IMG/VR virus record: IMGVR_UViG_3300045994_000540
Coordinates: 1-64,000 of that record
Origin: a virus
Direction: 5' to 3' (one strand)
DNA: 64,000 bases
The notes beneath the pieces were generated by a model. That model made no database searches. It was not told the origin of the DNA and was given only the letters and a program-made list of their open reading frames with translations. Positions 14,851-23,409 of this stretch are shown here, in pieces. The stretch's first letter is position 1, and each line of letters opens with the position of its first letter. The position numbers and the translations under genes are program-made.

Positions 14851-15386
14851 TCGACAGCCTCCATAGCTTTGAGATTTAGCTCGGGCAAGTGGTGCTCAAG
14901 TGGGGAGCCGTAGTGGCGAGCACCCATGGCGGCGATGATCAACGAGTCGGCGATGTCGTTACCGGTGACCTCCACCAGGTCTCGGTACCGGTTGATAACC
15001 GCGGCCAGCACGATGTCCTTGTCGGCCTGACCCTTCCCGGTCGCGTACTTCATCCTTTGGCTCGGAGTGATCACGTAGTAGGGGAGCTCCAGTTGGTACA
15101 GGCGCTGGGTGATGGCCCACCAGAGGCCAGCCACCTGATGCACCGAGGCGCCCTTGGAGCCGTACGAGGGGCCCTCGATGCCAACCCGGAGATGGTTATA
15201 CGGGCACCGCGCCGCCATGTCGGTGATGGCCGTCAGGATCTCGTCGATGCGGTCGTGCTCCTGGATACGGGTGCGCGCCTTGATTGCCCTCGGCTTGACC
15301 CGTCGAGTGTGCAGCACCACTCCCTCGGCCACCATCGATAGCCCTGTGGACGTTAAAGAAGGATCTATTCCTAATACGGCGATCAT
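14832..15386 (-). CDS. RuvC-like Holliday junction resolvase
   Basis: 184 residues. RuvC/RNase H motifs are visible: VLGIDPSLTSTGLSM with catalytic Asp near residue 8, VGIEGPSYGSKG with Glu, and GNDIADSLIIAAMG with the late Asp, plus VTPSQRMKYATGKGQADKD in between. It would resolve branched replication or recombination intermediates before packaging. ATG 15386 starts the conserved core; ATG 15413 would overlap the upstream gene by 23 bases. Confidence 0.88.
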   Translation of the reverse strand: MIAVLGIDPSLTSTGLSMVAEGVVLHTRRVKPRAIKARTRIQEHDRIDEILTAITDMAARCPYNHLRVGIEGPSYGSKGASVHQVAGLWWAITQRLYQLELPYYVITPSQRMKYATGKGQADKDIVLAAVINRYRDLVEVTGNDIADSLIIAAMGARHYGSPLEHHLPELNLKAMEAVEWSTAE

Positions 15387-15390
15387 GGCT

Positions 15391-15729
15391 TTAAGCGCGC
15401 AATACGCCGTCATCGTCTTCGTCCGTGGGATCCCACGGCGCCGGATCGGCGGTGAGCACCTTGAGGAGATGCGTCCTGATCAGCTGGCCGTCCTTGTCGA
15501 CCGCATGGTTCACGCCCGTGACGCGGGTCTCTACGATCAGGCGCACCCGGTCGTCGGTGTGCAGGACCAGCCCGTTCGTCTCGTCTAGGCTGGTCAGGCC
15601 GGTGATCTTCGTGGACGTGCCATCCACGACCCGGCCCTCAAACGTCAGCGTCTCGTTGTCGACTACCTTCAAAGTCTTCTCAGTGGATTTCACGTCTTCG
15701 ACGTCCGAGAACGGGTTCGCTACAGTCAT
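15391..15729 (-). CDS. Hypothetical protein of the early operon
   Basis: 112 residues, beta-rich, with an acidic end (DPTDEDDDGVLRA). Start ATG 15729 follows GAGGAGAAG. It lies just upstream of the RuvC-like gene. No family recognised, although size and acidic tail would fit a small OB-type protein. Confidence 0.7.
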   Translation of the reverse strand: MTVANPFSDVEDVKSTEKTLKVVDNETLTFEGRVVDGTSTKITGLTSLDETNGLVLHTDDRVRLIVETRVTGVNHAVDKDGQLIRTHLLKVLTADPAPWDPTDEDDDGVLRA

Positions 15730-15730
15730 G

Positions 15731-16081
15731 TCACTTCTCCTCGATCGGAACACTGGGTTGGTAGGGAATGGTTCGGCTGCAGGTGCCACAGATCCACCAG
15801 GTCGCCTGGCCGGCGAGTTTGTAGAGCTGACGTTCAGCCTTGGATGCTTTACGACTTGTCGCGGGGCAGCACGTGACGGGGAGCTTGTTTTCGTTCCACA
15901 GGGCGCGTGGGCGGCCCATCTGGCAGGAACTGCACACCTGATCCGTCGCGGGGGCGTCGCAGGCGTCTTCGTATCGCTGGTAGCACGCGGAGCATTGATG
16001 TGCGTGCGGGCGGCCCGTAAGGTTCGCCCCCACCCCGCCTGAAAAGGTCGCAAGCTTCGGTTTCCAGATCGCCCTGGCCAT
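15731..16081 (-). CDS. Multi-zinc-ribbon hypothetical protein
   Basis: 116 residues with CSAC, CSSC, CC and CGTC clusters, suggesting two zinc ribbons. Another frame overlapping its first third (ATG 16154, ATGA-coupled to the upstream gene) also reads like a zinc protein (CSRCGYLDGMWCRRWG, then ACDLFRRGGG), so the true N terminus is uncertain. See findings. Confidence 0.6.
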   Translation of the reverse strand: MARAIWKPKLATFSGGVGANLTGRPHAHQCSACYQRYEDACDAPATDQVCSSCQMGRPRALWNENKLPVTCCPATSRKASKAERQLYKLAGQATWWICGTCSRTIPYQPSVPIEEK

Positions 16082-16150
16082 CTACAGACTCCCCCCACCG
16101 GCGGCACCACATGCCGTCCAGATACCCACATCGGCTGCACGAGCGGCCCC

Positions 16151-16576
16151 TCATAGGTGCAAGTTCCACGCTGCCCACTCCTCGTAGATCTCGATCCGTG
16201 CCGGCCCTGCCGCACGGATCAACCGGTCCAGCCACACAGAGTCCGTCTTATCTCCTTCAATCGCGATCGCGTCGGCGATGGCCGTCTCGAGGTTCTGGGC
16301 CTTGTCGGCCTGGTCTTCGCCGCGCTTCCACCGGCGTGCTGGATCAATCAGTTTGTACAGGTCCCACGCATGCTTGACGACCTGCCCGGTTGTTCGCGCG
16401 TACTCGATGGCGAGGAGGAGATCCGCGACGTCGACGCCGCGCTTCTCCCGGGTGCGGCGAATCTTGCTGATCCCGAGCGCCCGAGCTTCATACCAGGGCT
16501 GCACGCCGTCGAAGTCGGCGACGCCGAAGAAACGGTGAAGGTCGTCGAAGATCTTGCTGTCCGCTGGGACGGTCAC
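16151..16576 (-). CDS. Hypothetical helical protein
   Basis: 141 residues beginning MTVPADSKIFDDLHRFFGV; GTG 16576 overlaps the upstream stop (GTGA). A basic middle segment (ISKIRRTREKRGV) is followed by helices. No motif recognised. It is in the early operon between small zinc proteins. Confidence 0.65.
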   Translation of the reverse strand: MTVPADSKIFDDLHRFFGVADFDGVQPWYEARALGISKIRRTREKRGVDVADLLLAIEYARTTGQVVKHAWDLYKLIDPARRWKRGEDQADKAQNLETAIADAIAIEGDKTDSVWLDRLIRAAGPARIEIYEEWAAWNLHL

Positions 16577-16731
16577 CGTTCGACCAGGTGCACCTCGTCG
16601 GCGACGCCCTGCAGGCACTGGTGTGCGAGTGCCCACGCCTTGAGGATCGGCCCGAACGGGGAATCTTTACGCTGCCCGCAACGGGTGCATGTGACCGACA
16701 CGTCGGTCCATGTGAACAGATCAGTTGGCAT
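16573..16731 (-). CDS. Small zinc-finger protein
   Basis: 52 residues. CTRCGQ and a later AHQC give a CxxC...HxxC pattern. It overlaps the upstream gene by 11 bases and the downstream by 4. Confidence 0.65.
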   Translation of the reverse strand: MPTDLFTWTDVSVTCTRCGQRKDSPFGPILKAWALAHQCLQGVADEVHLVER

Positions 16732-16999
16732 CGGTGATCCCGACGACGATGTCAATCACGGCGGTGGCGGCCGCCGCGGACTCGGGGGAGGAGAAGTACC
16801 CGTAGACCTCCACCACGCCGGCCTGGACGGAGTAGATCGCGACGCGCTCCTTGGTGGGGACCAGTCCGATCTGGAAGGAGAGCGGTCCGCGGCCCCAACC
16901 GTGCCCCTCGTAGGAACGATCTGCCGGGACGAAGTCGAACCCGTCCTGCGGGATGTCAGAGTGCCGCTTGGCGATCTCGTCGTAGTCGCGGTCGGTCAC
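16721..16999 (-). CDS. Hypothetical protein
   Basis: 92 residues with central strands (SFQIGLVPTKERVAIYSV) and a hydrophobic Ala/Val-rich end (AAAATAVIDIVVGI). GTG 16999 overlaps the upstream stop. Function unknown. Confidence 0.65.
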   Translation of the reverse strand: MTDRDYDEIAKRHSDIPQDGFDFVPADRSYEGHGWGRGPLSFQIGLVPTKERVAIYSVQAGVVEVYGYFSSPESAAAATAVIDIVVGITDAN

Positions 17000-17250
17000 G
17001 GGAGCTCCTTCAGGTGCACATCAATGATGTCAAGGTCGATGAAGTTGCGGCGGGCGCCGCTCTGGCGTCGTGCGGTATCCAGTTCGTCGACGACGAGCAT
17101 CGCTGCAGGTCCGTCCTCGAGGAACCGGCGGATCGCGTAGCCGTTCGCAACCATGTCACTACCGCCCAGCCACTCAGTCAGAGCAGCGTCGTCAACGTAA
17201 AGATCTACGGTTGTCGCCGATGTCTCCTGATATGTGACACTCACCTTCAT
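16996..17250 (-). CDS. Hypothetical protein
   Basis: 84 residues beginning MKVSVTYQETSATTVDLYV. GAAGG-type bases precede ATG 17250. Coupled to neighbours at both ends by 4-base overlaps. No family recognised. Confidence 0.65.
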   Translation of the reverse strand: MKVSVTYQETSATTVDLYVDDAALTEWLGGSDMVANGYAIRRFLEDGPAAMLVVDELDTARRQSGARRNFIDLDIIDVHLKELP

Positions 17251-17396
17251 GACTTCTCCTTCAGGACAAGAGTTGCTTCCTGGCCCAGCCGGATGCCATC
17301 CTTGACGTGCTTGATGGGGACCATCAGCTCCACGATCAGGTGCGTGTCCTTGTAAGGACGCACGGCAGTGACATGGGTCCGGATCTCGGTGCTCAC
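17247..17396 (-). CDS. Very small hypothetical protein
   Basis: 49 residues, basic, GTG 17396 overlapping the upstream stop (GTGA). Kept because of the tight coupling at both ends and a protein-like sequence (THLIVELMVPIKHVKDGIRL). Confidence 0.55.
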   Translation of the reverse strand: MSTEIRTHVTAVRPYKDTHLIVELMVPIKHVKDGIRLGQEATLVLKEKS

Positions 17397-17602
17397 AGGA
17401 CTTCCTCGATCTCTAGGTGGCCGTGCTCGGTACGGGATATGTCCCACTCACCCATGAGGGGCGCCTCACTGGGTCCGGTGATGAAGTCGACGTTGCCGGG
17501 CATGATCTCCCATGCCATGTCCTCTGCCTCCTCGACATCTGCGGCATTAACCTCCAGCACTGCGGAGATCGTATTCTGGACGTAAATCTGGTACCGCGGC
17601 AT
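17393..17602 (-). CDS. Small acidic hypothetical protein
   Basis: 69 residues starting at ATG 17602, which forms TGATG with the stop of the cytosine methyltransferase gene; GGAGGG lies 6-7 bases upstream. Acidic helix (VEEAEDMAWEIMPG). Function unknown. Confidence 0.65.
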   Translation of the reverse strand: MPRYQIYVQNTISAVLEVNAADVEEAEDMAWEIMPGNVDFITGPSEAPLMGEWDISRTEHGHLEIEEVL

Positions 17603-18654
17603 CAGAGATCCCTCCATTCGGTTGCGTAGCTTCTTCCGGGCATGGCCAGGCCGCGGGCGGCATAGATGACGTGCTCAGCAAGCAGGGGCGGTATTGCATC
17701 GCCGGCAGACTGGTGCTGGCGCTGCTTCGTGCCGATCCACGGGTATCCAGGCGGGAACGTCTGCAACGCGGCCGCCTCCTCGATACTCACTCGGATGCCG
17801 TCGCTGCGAGACTTGATGATGGAGATGTTGTGCCGGCTGGCATTGACTCCCGGCATAGCGATGTACTCCCGGCCGATCACCACAGGGGAGGGTCGTCCTG
17901 CGGGCCAGGTGGGGTCGTAGACGACTCCGGATGGCGCGTAGATCCGTGGCGCCACCTCGGCCGCGAGAGCCTCCCCTGTACCCCAGCCGAGAGCTTCAGC
18001 CATACTCACCCAGCGGGGCAGCCCGACGTCGACGAGGTCGGGGTGGTGCATGTGGAAGCGCGAGTGTGACGGCTGGGGCATCCCGATGCGCCACTCCCGG
18101 TTGGCGATCAGGATGGCGCGGCGCCTGGTCTGCGGGACCCCGTATGCCTCCGCGTTGAGGATGGCGGTCTCCACCCAGTACCCGAGACGGCGCAGCACCA
18201 CGGCGTAGGCCTCCCAGATGGGCAGCACGGAGGGGACCTGCTCCATGGCGATCCACGTCGGGTGGGTCTCAACGATGATGCGCAACGGCTCCAGCACCAG
18301 CGCGGAGGACTCGTCTACCTCGACGCCCAGCCGCTCGAGTGCCGCCGGCGGCAGGTAACCCTCCGCGACCAGGTATACGGCCTTGATCAGGTCGTTGCGG
18401 GCAGCCAAGCCGGCGCCGTCACCCATTCGAGAGAACGTGGTGCACGGCGGTGAGGCGACCATGCCCACGTACTCGTCCGGAGCGGCATCGAAAGCACGCA
18501 CATCCATGAGCGTGCGGTGATGCCCGGCCGCCTGAGCGGTGGCGAACGCATCCGGGTCCCACTCGATGCCATGCTCGGCGAAACCCATGCGCGCGAGCGC
18601 TATCGACCAACCCCCGCTTCCAGCGCACAAATCCAAGACGACGCCATTGATCAC
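17602..18654 (-). CDS. DNA (cytosine-5) methyltransferase
   Basis: 350 residues with the C5-methyltransferase motifs in canonical order: I (VLDLCAGSGGWS), IV with the catalytic Cys (ASPPCTTFS), VI (AMEQVPSV), VIII (GVPQTRRRAIL), IX (ALQTFPPGYPW) and X (AGDAIPPLLAEH). The target-recognition region lies between VIII and IX. No partner nuclease is seen, so this is an orphan enzyme that likely protects phage DNA. GTG 18654 overlaps the upstream stop. Confidence 0.93.
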   Translation of the reverse strand: MINGVVLDLCAGSGGWSIALARMGFAEHGIEWDPDAFATAQAAGHHRTLMDVRAFDAAPDEYVGMVASPPCTTFSRMGDGAGLAARNDLIKAVYLVAEGYLPPAALERLGVEVDESSALVLEPLRIIVETHPTWIAMEQVPSVLPIWEAYAVVLRRLGYWVETAILNAEAYGVPQTRRRAILIANREWRIGMPQPSHSRFHMHHPDLVDVGLPRWVSMAEALGWGTGEALAAEVAPRIYAPSGVVYDPTWPAGRPSPVVIGREYIAMPGVNASRHNISIIKSRSDGIRVSIEEAAALQTFPPGYPWIGTKQRQHQSAGDAIPPLLAEHVIYAARGLAMPGRSYATEWRDL

Positions 18655-19244
18655 AGGGCATCCCAGTCGACCGCGGTGGACTTCTCGATCTGGGGGAGTC
18701 CAGCACCACCGGACAGCTCGGTGAGTTCACCTGCGGCCCACGCACGAAGGACATTGGTCCGGCCATCCTTCGTCAGCCGCACCTGGAAGCCGGTGGGCTG
18801 ACCGGCGGGGCGGAATACGATACCCGGCACCACCTCGCCAGTCCCCGGGTCGACCATCACCTGCGCACCGTCATCCCAGACGAGACGCTTCAGCAGGGCC
18901 GCCTTCGCTGCCGGCCAGAACTCGACGAAGCGCATCTCCTCCTGCGCCGGGACGACAACCTCGCGGACCGTGGCCGGGCTGGATACCTTCGCCCAGTCCA
19001 AGAGCGCACCTTCGTCCTCGATCTCGTAGGACTCCGCCGGCTGGACGAGCCCGATGGTCCCAACCTTGCCGACCTTGGGCAGCAGCACGTCGAACGTCTT
19101 GATGCCCTCCTCCGCCCAACGGTCGAAGAGCAGCTGCTCGTGCTCGTTGCGCTCGGATTTGAGTGCGGTGATGAACGCGTCAGAGATGGTCTTGAACAGG
19201 GCGATACGCAGGTTCCGCTCGCGCAGATTCAGTTTCTTGGCCAT
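18651..19244 (-). CDS. Hypothetical protein
   Basis: 197 residues, basic N terminus (MAKKLNLRERNLRIALFK), then a helical and a beta part. No motif recognised. The context, between two DNA methyltransferase genes and a small acidic gene, suggests a DNA-metabolism role, but nothing specific can be claimed. Confidence 0.7.
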   Translation of the reverse strand: MAKKLNLRERNLRIALFKTISDAFITALKSERNEHEQLLFDRWAEEGIKTFDVLLPKVGKVGTIGLVQPAESYEIEDEGALLDWAKVSSPATVREVVVPAQEEMRFVEFWPAAKAALLKRLVWDDGAQVMVDPGTGEVVPGIVFRPAGQPTGFQVRLTKDGRTNVLRAWAAGELTELSGGAGLPQIEKSTAVDWDAL

Positions 19245-19456
19245 CAGAAGACGCCGTCTTCGACTACAGGGACCCAGCCAGCAGGCTGAATCAAGATCCC
19301 GCGCACGGCGAGCTGCTCAAGTTCATGGGCCGCCATGTCCATCGAGTCCTCATAGATCTCACCGCAGAAGCACTCGCCGTACTCCTCGGTGTCAGCGTAA
19401 CCGTGGCTCCTGAGCACACTCCAGGCTGCAGCCCAAATCCGTTCAACGTCAGCCAT
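19244..19456 (-). CDS. Small hypothetical protein
   Basis: 70 residues, acidic, with CFCG in the middle. ATG 19456 forms TGATG with the upstream methyltransferase stop, and its own stop forms TGATG with the next start. Confidence 0.65.
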   Translation of the reverse strand: MADVERIWAAAWSVLRSHGYADTEEYGECFCGEIYEDSMDMAAHELEQLAVRGILIQPAGWVPVVEDGVF

Positions 19457-20403
19457 CAGAGGTCGTCCCATTCGGTCGAGGTGTGCTTGAGCCTGGTTCG
19501 CAGCGACAGGTCCAGGTACTCGGGGTTCAAGTCGATGCCGACATACTCGCGCCCGTTCCTGATGGCCGCGAGTCCCGTGGTGCCTGATCCGCTGAACGGG
19601 TCGAGCACGAGGCCACCCGGTTTGCAGCCGGCCAGGATGCACCGCTCCGGGAGCTCAGGCGGAAACGTGGCGAAGTGCGCCTGACGGGACCGTTCGGAAC
19701 TGATCGACCACACATCGCCGGGGTTCTTGCCGAGCGGGTTCGCGGTGTAGTGGGTCGTGCGGCCGACGTGCGGGACCCTGATGGCATCCAGGTTGAAGTG
19801 GTAGCGGGGGCTTTTCGCGAAGAAGAACACGTGCTCGTAGCGTGTGCTGAGTCGGTCCTGGATGGACTCTGGGATGGCGTTCGGGCGCTCCCAGATGATC
19901 GCGTTCCGTAAGACCCAGGTGTCGTTCTGCAAGGCGAAGGCGACGCGCCAGGGGAGCCCCATGAGGTTCTTTTTCGGTGGCGCACCCTGCTTGATCACCC
20001 CGGTCTTGCTGGCGATGTCCGGGTAGCGGTCGTCGTGGACGGGCGTCATGATTGGCCCGTTCACTGCGCGCTGGGTTCCCCGTTCCTTCTTGCGTCCTTG
20101 ATTCCCCCACGAGCCGCTGAACGAATCCCCGATGTTGATCCAGAGGGTCCCATCGTCAGCGAGAACGCGTCGCACCTCAGCGAAGATGTCCCGGAGGACC
20201 TGGACGTACTCATCCAGGGAGGACTCGGCACCGACCTGGCCGGGGATCCCATAGTTGCGGAGCCCGAGATAAGGCGGGCTGGTCACGCAACAGTCCACCG
20301 ACGTGTCTGCCATCGTGCGGAGCACCTCAAGCGCGTCCCCATGCCACAGGGTCACACCCGCGCGCTGGTGGTGGATGCGCGGCGCCGCGATCGTCGCCAT
20401 CAT
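19456..20403 (-). CDS. DNA N4-cytosine/N6-adenine methyltransferase
   Basis: 315 residues. Motif IV VTSPPYLGLRNYG comes near the N terminus and the SAM site LDPFSGSGTTGLAA near the C terminus, the beta-class order; SPPY is typical of N4-cytosine enzymes though N6-adenine is possible. Segments WINIGDSF and IIWERPNAIPES fit the family. ATG 20403 overlaps the upstream stop (ATGA). It is the third methyltransferase in the window and lacks a linked nuclease. Confidence 0.9.
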   Translation of the reverse strand: MMATIAAPRIHHQRAGVTLWHGDALEVLRTMADTSVDCCVTSPPYLGLRNYGIPGQVGAESSLDEYVQVLRDIFAEVRRVLADDGTLWINIGDSFSGSWGNQGRKKERGTQRAVNGPIMTPVHDDRYPDIASKTGVIKQGAPPKKNLMGLPWRVAFALQNDTWVLRNAIIWERPNAIPESIQDRLSTRYEHVFFFAKSPRYHFNLDAIRVPHVGRTTHYTANPLGKNPGDVWSISSERSRQAHFATFPPELPERCILAGCKPGGLVLDPFSGSGTTGLAAIRNGREYVGIDLNPEYLDLSLRTRLKHTSTEWDDL

Positions 20404-20741
20404 CCGAGCTCCTTGGCGAACGGTGGCTGCTCGCCGACGGCCGCGATGTACCCGTCGTAGGCGACATCGAAGGCCTCGCTCGTCCACGGCTCCGGCAGGG
20501 TCCCCAGCGCCACCTGGAGGCCCCGCTGCCAGCGTGCATACCGGCGGTGTTCGGGACTGAAGATGTAGCGGCACAACCACCAGGGGGCCACCACGACGCA
20601 CACAGCCCGGTACAGCGGGTCGCCGTCGTCGTCGGTGCGTGATGTCCACGGCCACGGGATGACGACGGTGTGACGGAACCACTCATCGGAGCCGAGCGAA
20701 GGCCACCTGGCGCACCACTGCGAGTAGAACCAGATGATCAT
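20400..20741 (-). CDS. Trp-rich hypothetical protein
   Basis: 113 residues with many tryptophans (IIWFYSQWCARWPS, VIPWPW, APWWLCRY). Coupled by ATGA to the primase-helicase gene. No recognised family; it has no clear membrane segment despite the aromatic content. Confidence 0.65.
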   Translation of the reverse strand: MIIWFYSQWCARWPSLGSDEWFRHTVVIPWPWTSRTDDDGDPLYRAVCVVVAPWWLCRYIFSPEHRRYARWQRGLQVALGTLPEPWTSEAFDVAYDGYIAAVGEQPPFAKELG

Positions 20742-22681
20742 CGGGTGAGCTCCTCAGTGGTAAACGGAAGTTCGTCCTGGAGCCGCACCAGCGCGGTCTG
20801 GCGGTCCCGGTTGTAGATGGACTCGTAGGAGTCACCGCGGTTGAATGCGCTGTTCTCCATGTCGACACGGTTGGTGTTGCGCCGATCGGACGGATCCACG
20901 ATCGCGAGCGACGCGTGCGACATCGACAGGGAGGCGACCCGCCCCTTGTTGCCGTGCCGGCTCTTGAGGATCTTCACCTTCAGTTCCGAGTGCACCGCGC
21001 CGGCCAGGGAAGCATCGGCGATCGCATTGGCCTCCCATGGCCGGTAGATCCCGAACAGGAAGTCGGCGGTCTCCTCCACGGCGCCGGCATCGCGAGCATC
21101 GTCCTCGCTGATCGGCTCACCAGGTTTCGCGGACCGGTTCACCTGGGAGGGCACGATGATGGCAACCTCGTGCTCCTTAGCTAGCCGCTTGAGGTCCATG
21201 ATCGCGTTGGTGACACGCTCGTACTGGTCCTTGCCGCGTTGGGCCCTGGCGTAGTAGCCGAGGTAGTCCACGAAGACCAGCTGGGCGACCTCGCCGGTCT
21301 CCTCCGCGAACTCGTCCATGAGGGCGCCGAACTCGCTCGAGGACACCATGTTCTCGTCAACAAGCCGCAAGAGCGGGAAAAGATTCTCCAGTTCCGTATC
21401 GCTCATTGCCGGGTGGAAGAACCGGGCGATGCGCCGCAGCCGGTTCCACGTCTCCGCCACGGTCAACTCAAGAGTGATGAACAAGCAGGGGAGATTTCGG
21501 TTGTAATAGGCGATACATGCCAGTATGACCGATTTGCCCACCCCTGTTCTGGCAAGCGGGACAGTTACGGACCCGGGGCGCAGGCCTGGCTTCAGCAGTG
21601 CATCGAGGGTGGGCCAGCCGAGCTTGATGCCTGGCTTGGATGACTCCAGTTCGCGCAGTTTCCACGCGGACTCACCCACGGAGTAGACACGCTTGTCGCG
21701 CATGTCCGCTTCAGCGAGCTGGGCCATGATGTCGGCCCAGCCATGGTTCTGCCCGGGGGCCAACCAGTCCGACCAGTCCTTGACGTCGGGAACCTCCACG
21801 ACGCGCGCCTTGGCCCCCAGGACGTCCCGTAGCTTCAGGGCGGCCCGCTTCCCGGTGTCGTCGTTGTCGAGGCCGATGTAGACCCTCTTGGCGTTCTCGA
21901 AGTAGCGCGCGAAACCCTTCTGTCCGTCCGGCCATGCCTCAGCGCCGGCAAGCCCGACCACGCGGATCTTGCGGGCACGTACATCCGGCGAAGCGGATAG
22001 ACATTGCTGGCAAATAAGACAATCCATCTCGCCCTCTGTGATGAGGACGAACTCTGCGCCGCGCAGGGCATCGGCGTTATACAGACGGACGTTCTCGCCA
22101 GGCGTGGTGACGTACTTCCCGAGCGGGTCCTTGCCGCGCAGCTGGACGACCTGCTGGCTGGACAGGTACGGGATGACGATCTTCCCAGAGAGGAACTCCC
22201 AACCCTTCTCGTTCAACAGCCCGGTCTCGCGGACCTCAGCCCGGGTGTACCCGCCAGGAACTCCAACACCATCCAAGCCGTCGATCAGGCTGACGCCGCG
22301 GGGGTGGTAGCCGAACCGCGCCTTGGCGATCGTGTCGTCGGAGAGGCCGCGGTGGCGCAGGTAGTCGAGCATCGGGGTGTTACCAGCCAAGGCAGCGACG
22401 GCGGCCGTGAGATAGAGCTCGTTGATCTCTAGTCGGCGGGACGGCTTGAACGCGGGGGCCGACTCCTTGACTTCATCGCCGAAGTGCTCAAGCAGTGTCC
22501 GATATCCACCGGATTGTCCGCATATCTTGCAATCGAATCCACCAGACTCAGAGTTGATGTAGAGCTTGCCCTTACGGTGGGACTCCCCGCAAAAGAAACA
22601 CTGGAGGGTCAACTCCTTGCCGCTGGTCCGGTAGACCTCCAGGCCCTTGGTCTTGAGGTAGGTCTCGATGTCTTCGGTCAT
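20738..22681 (-). CDS. Primase-helicase (T7 gp4-like / DnaG-DnaB fusion)
   Basis: 647 residues. A CHC2-type zinc finger (CFFCGESH near 28-35, CKIC near 51-54) is followed by a TOPRIM domain (VLITEGEMDCLI near 215; YIGLDNDDTGKRAA) and a RecA-like helicase with Walker A ARTGVGKS near 380, Walker B LVFVDYLGYY near 472 and IIVPSQVNRSAK near 505. It primes and unwinds DNA at the phage fork. ATG 22681 is chosen for the strong GAGAGGAGGT 8 bases upstream. A hairpin sits just before that site. Confidence 0.93.
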   Translation of the reverse strand: MTEDIETYLKTKGLEVYRTSGKELTLQCFFCGESHRKGKLYINSESGGFDCKICGQSGGYRTLLEHFGDEVKESAPAFKPSRRLEINELYLTAAVAALAGNTPMLDYLRHRGLSDDTIAKARFGYHPRGVSLIDGLDGVGVPGGYTRAEVRETGLLNEKGWEFLSGKIVIPYLSSQQVVQLRGKDPLGKYVTTPGENVRLYNADALRGAEFVLITEGEMDCLICQQCLSASPDVRARKIRVVGLAGAEAWPDGQKGFARYFENAKRVYIGLDNDDTGKRAALKLRDVLGAKARVVEVPDVKDWSDWLAPGQNHGWADIMAQLAEADMRDKRVYSVGESAWKLRELESSKPGIKLGWPTLDALLKPGLRPGSVTVPLARTGVGKSVILACIAYYNRNLPCLFITLELTVAETWNRLRRIARFFHPAMSDTELENLFPLLRLVDENMVSSSEFGALMDEFAEETGEVAQLVFVDYLGYYARAQRGKDQYERVTNAIMDLKRLAKEHEVAIIVPSQVNRSAKPGEPISEDDARDAGAVEETADFLFGIYRPWEANAIADASLAGAVHSELKVKILKSRHGNKGRVASLSMSHASLAIVDPSDRRNTNRVDMENSAFNRGDSYESIYNRDRQTALVRLQDELPFTTEELTR

Positions 22682-22712
22682 ACTGAACGACCTCCTCTCG
22701 TGGGTGGGCGGG

Positions 22713-22751
22713 AGATCCGGCAGACAAGCAGCACACTTGCCTGCCGGATCT
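22713..22751. repeat. Perfect inverted repeat in the primase-helicase leader
   Basis: AGATCCGGCAG and its exact complement at 22741-22751 flank 17 bases, 30 bases upstream of the primase-helicase start. It may end transcription from the SSB-like gene, or act as an attenuator. There is no T tract on either strand. The rest of the 195-bp gap (22682-22876) holds no gene that I can support. Confidence 0.6.
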
Positions 22752-22876
22752 GATCTGAGGGACGCCATGGTGGGTCGTTTACAGACGAGCGTTTCGGGCT
22801 TTCACCTAGCGCTGCCGTCCCGACCTAGCCGGGGATCACGCCCGTCCGGGCGACTAGTACAAACTCGGACATATCA

Positions 22877-23377
22877 TCAGAAAGGAGGCTCCGAGTCGTT
22901 CGCCCACGGGTCAGCAGAGTCGTTCGCGTCCGCAGCGGTCGCGCGGGCGTCAACGATCGTGCAGTAGTAGCCGAGCGTGCCGTCCTTCTTCTTCTGCGGT
23001 GCCTGATGTGCAACAAGCACCTCGCAGACAAGCCCTTCAACGAGGTCGGTGTCGACGTCCTGGCCGACCTCCACCGGAGCGCCCTGCAGCGACTCGTACA
23101 GCACCTTCGCCACCGAGTCGGCCCGGGTGGACACCTTCGCGTCGGAGTCGACGTTGATGGTGTCCCCGGAACTGTCGCCGGCGGTGATCTTGAAGTTCCA
23201 GCGCCACTTGTCGAACGTCGCCTTCTGTCCCACACGGGCCGTGCCGTTCTTCACCGCGGCGTGATGGGCCTTGTACTCGAACTCGACCTTTGTCTCCACC
23301 ACGGACTCCAGGCGGGCGCGGAGCCAGCCCTCCTCGAAGTGGTATTCGGACTCTTCAACGACTGTTGCCTTGGCCAT
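22877..23377 (-). CDS. SSB-like OB-fold protein
   Basis: 166 residues. The middle is beta-rich (WRWNFKITAGDSSGDTINV; VEGLVCEVLVAHQ) and the protein ends in an acidic tail with DPWANDSEPPF. An acidic tail closing in Pro-Pro-Phe is the hallmark of bacterial single-stranded DNA-binding proteins, which recruits partner enzymes. It lies between the recombinase and the primase-helicase genes. The call is on tail and context, since the core is divergent. Confidence 0.7.
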   Translation of the reverse strand: MAKATVVEESEYHFEEGWLRARLESVVETKVEFEYKAHHAAVKNGTARVGQKATFDKWRWNFKITAGDSSGDTINVDSDAKVSTRADSVAKVLYESLQGAPVEVGQDVDTDLVEGLVCEVLVAHQAPQKKKDGTLGYYCTIVDARATAADANDSADPWANDSEPPF

Positions 23378-23409
23378 GCGTTCCTCTTCCTACGTGCGTG
23401 ATCGAACGG

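Noticed and set aside
16157-17140. 327-codon plus-strand ORF
   Set aside because: Opposes a series of tightly coupled minus-strand genes; shadow typical of high-GC DNA.
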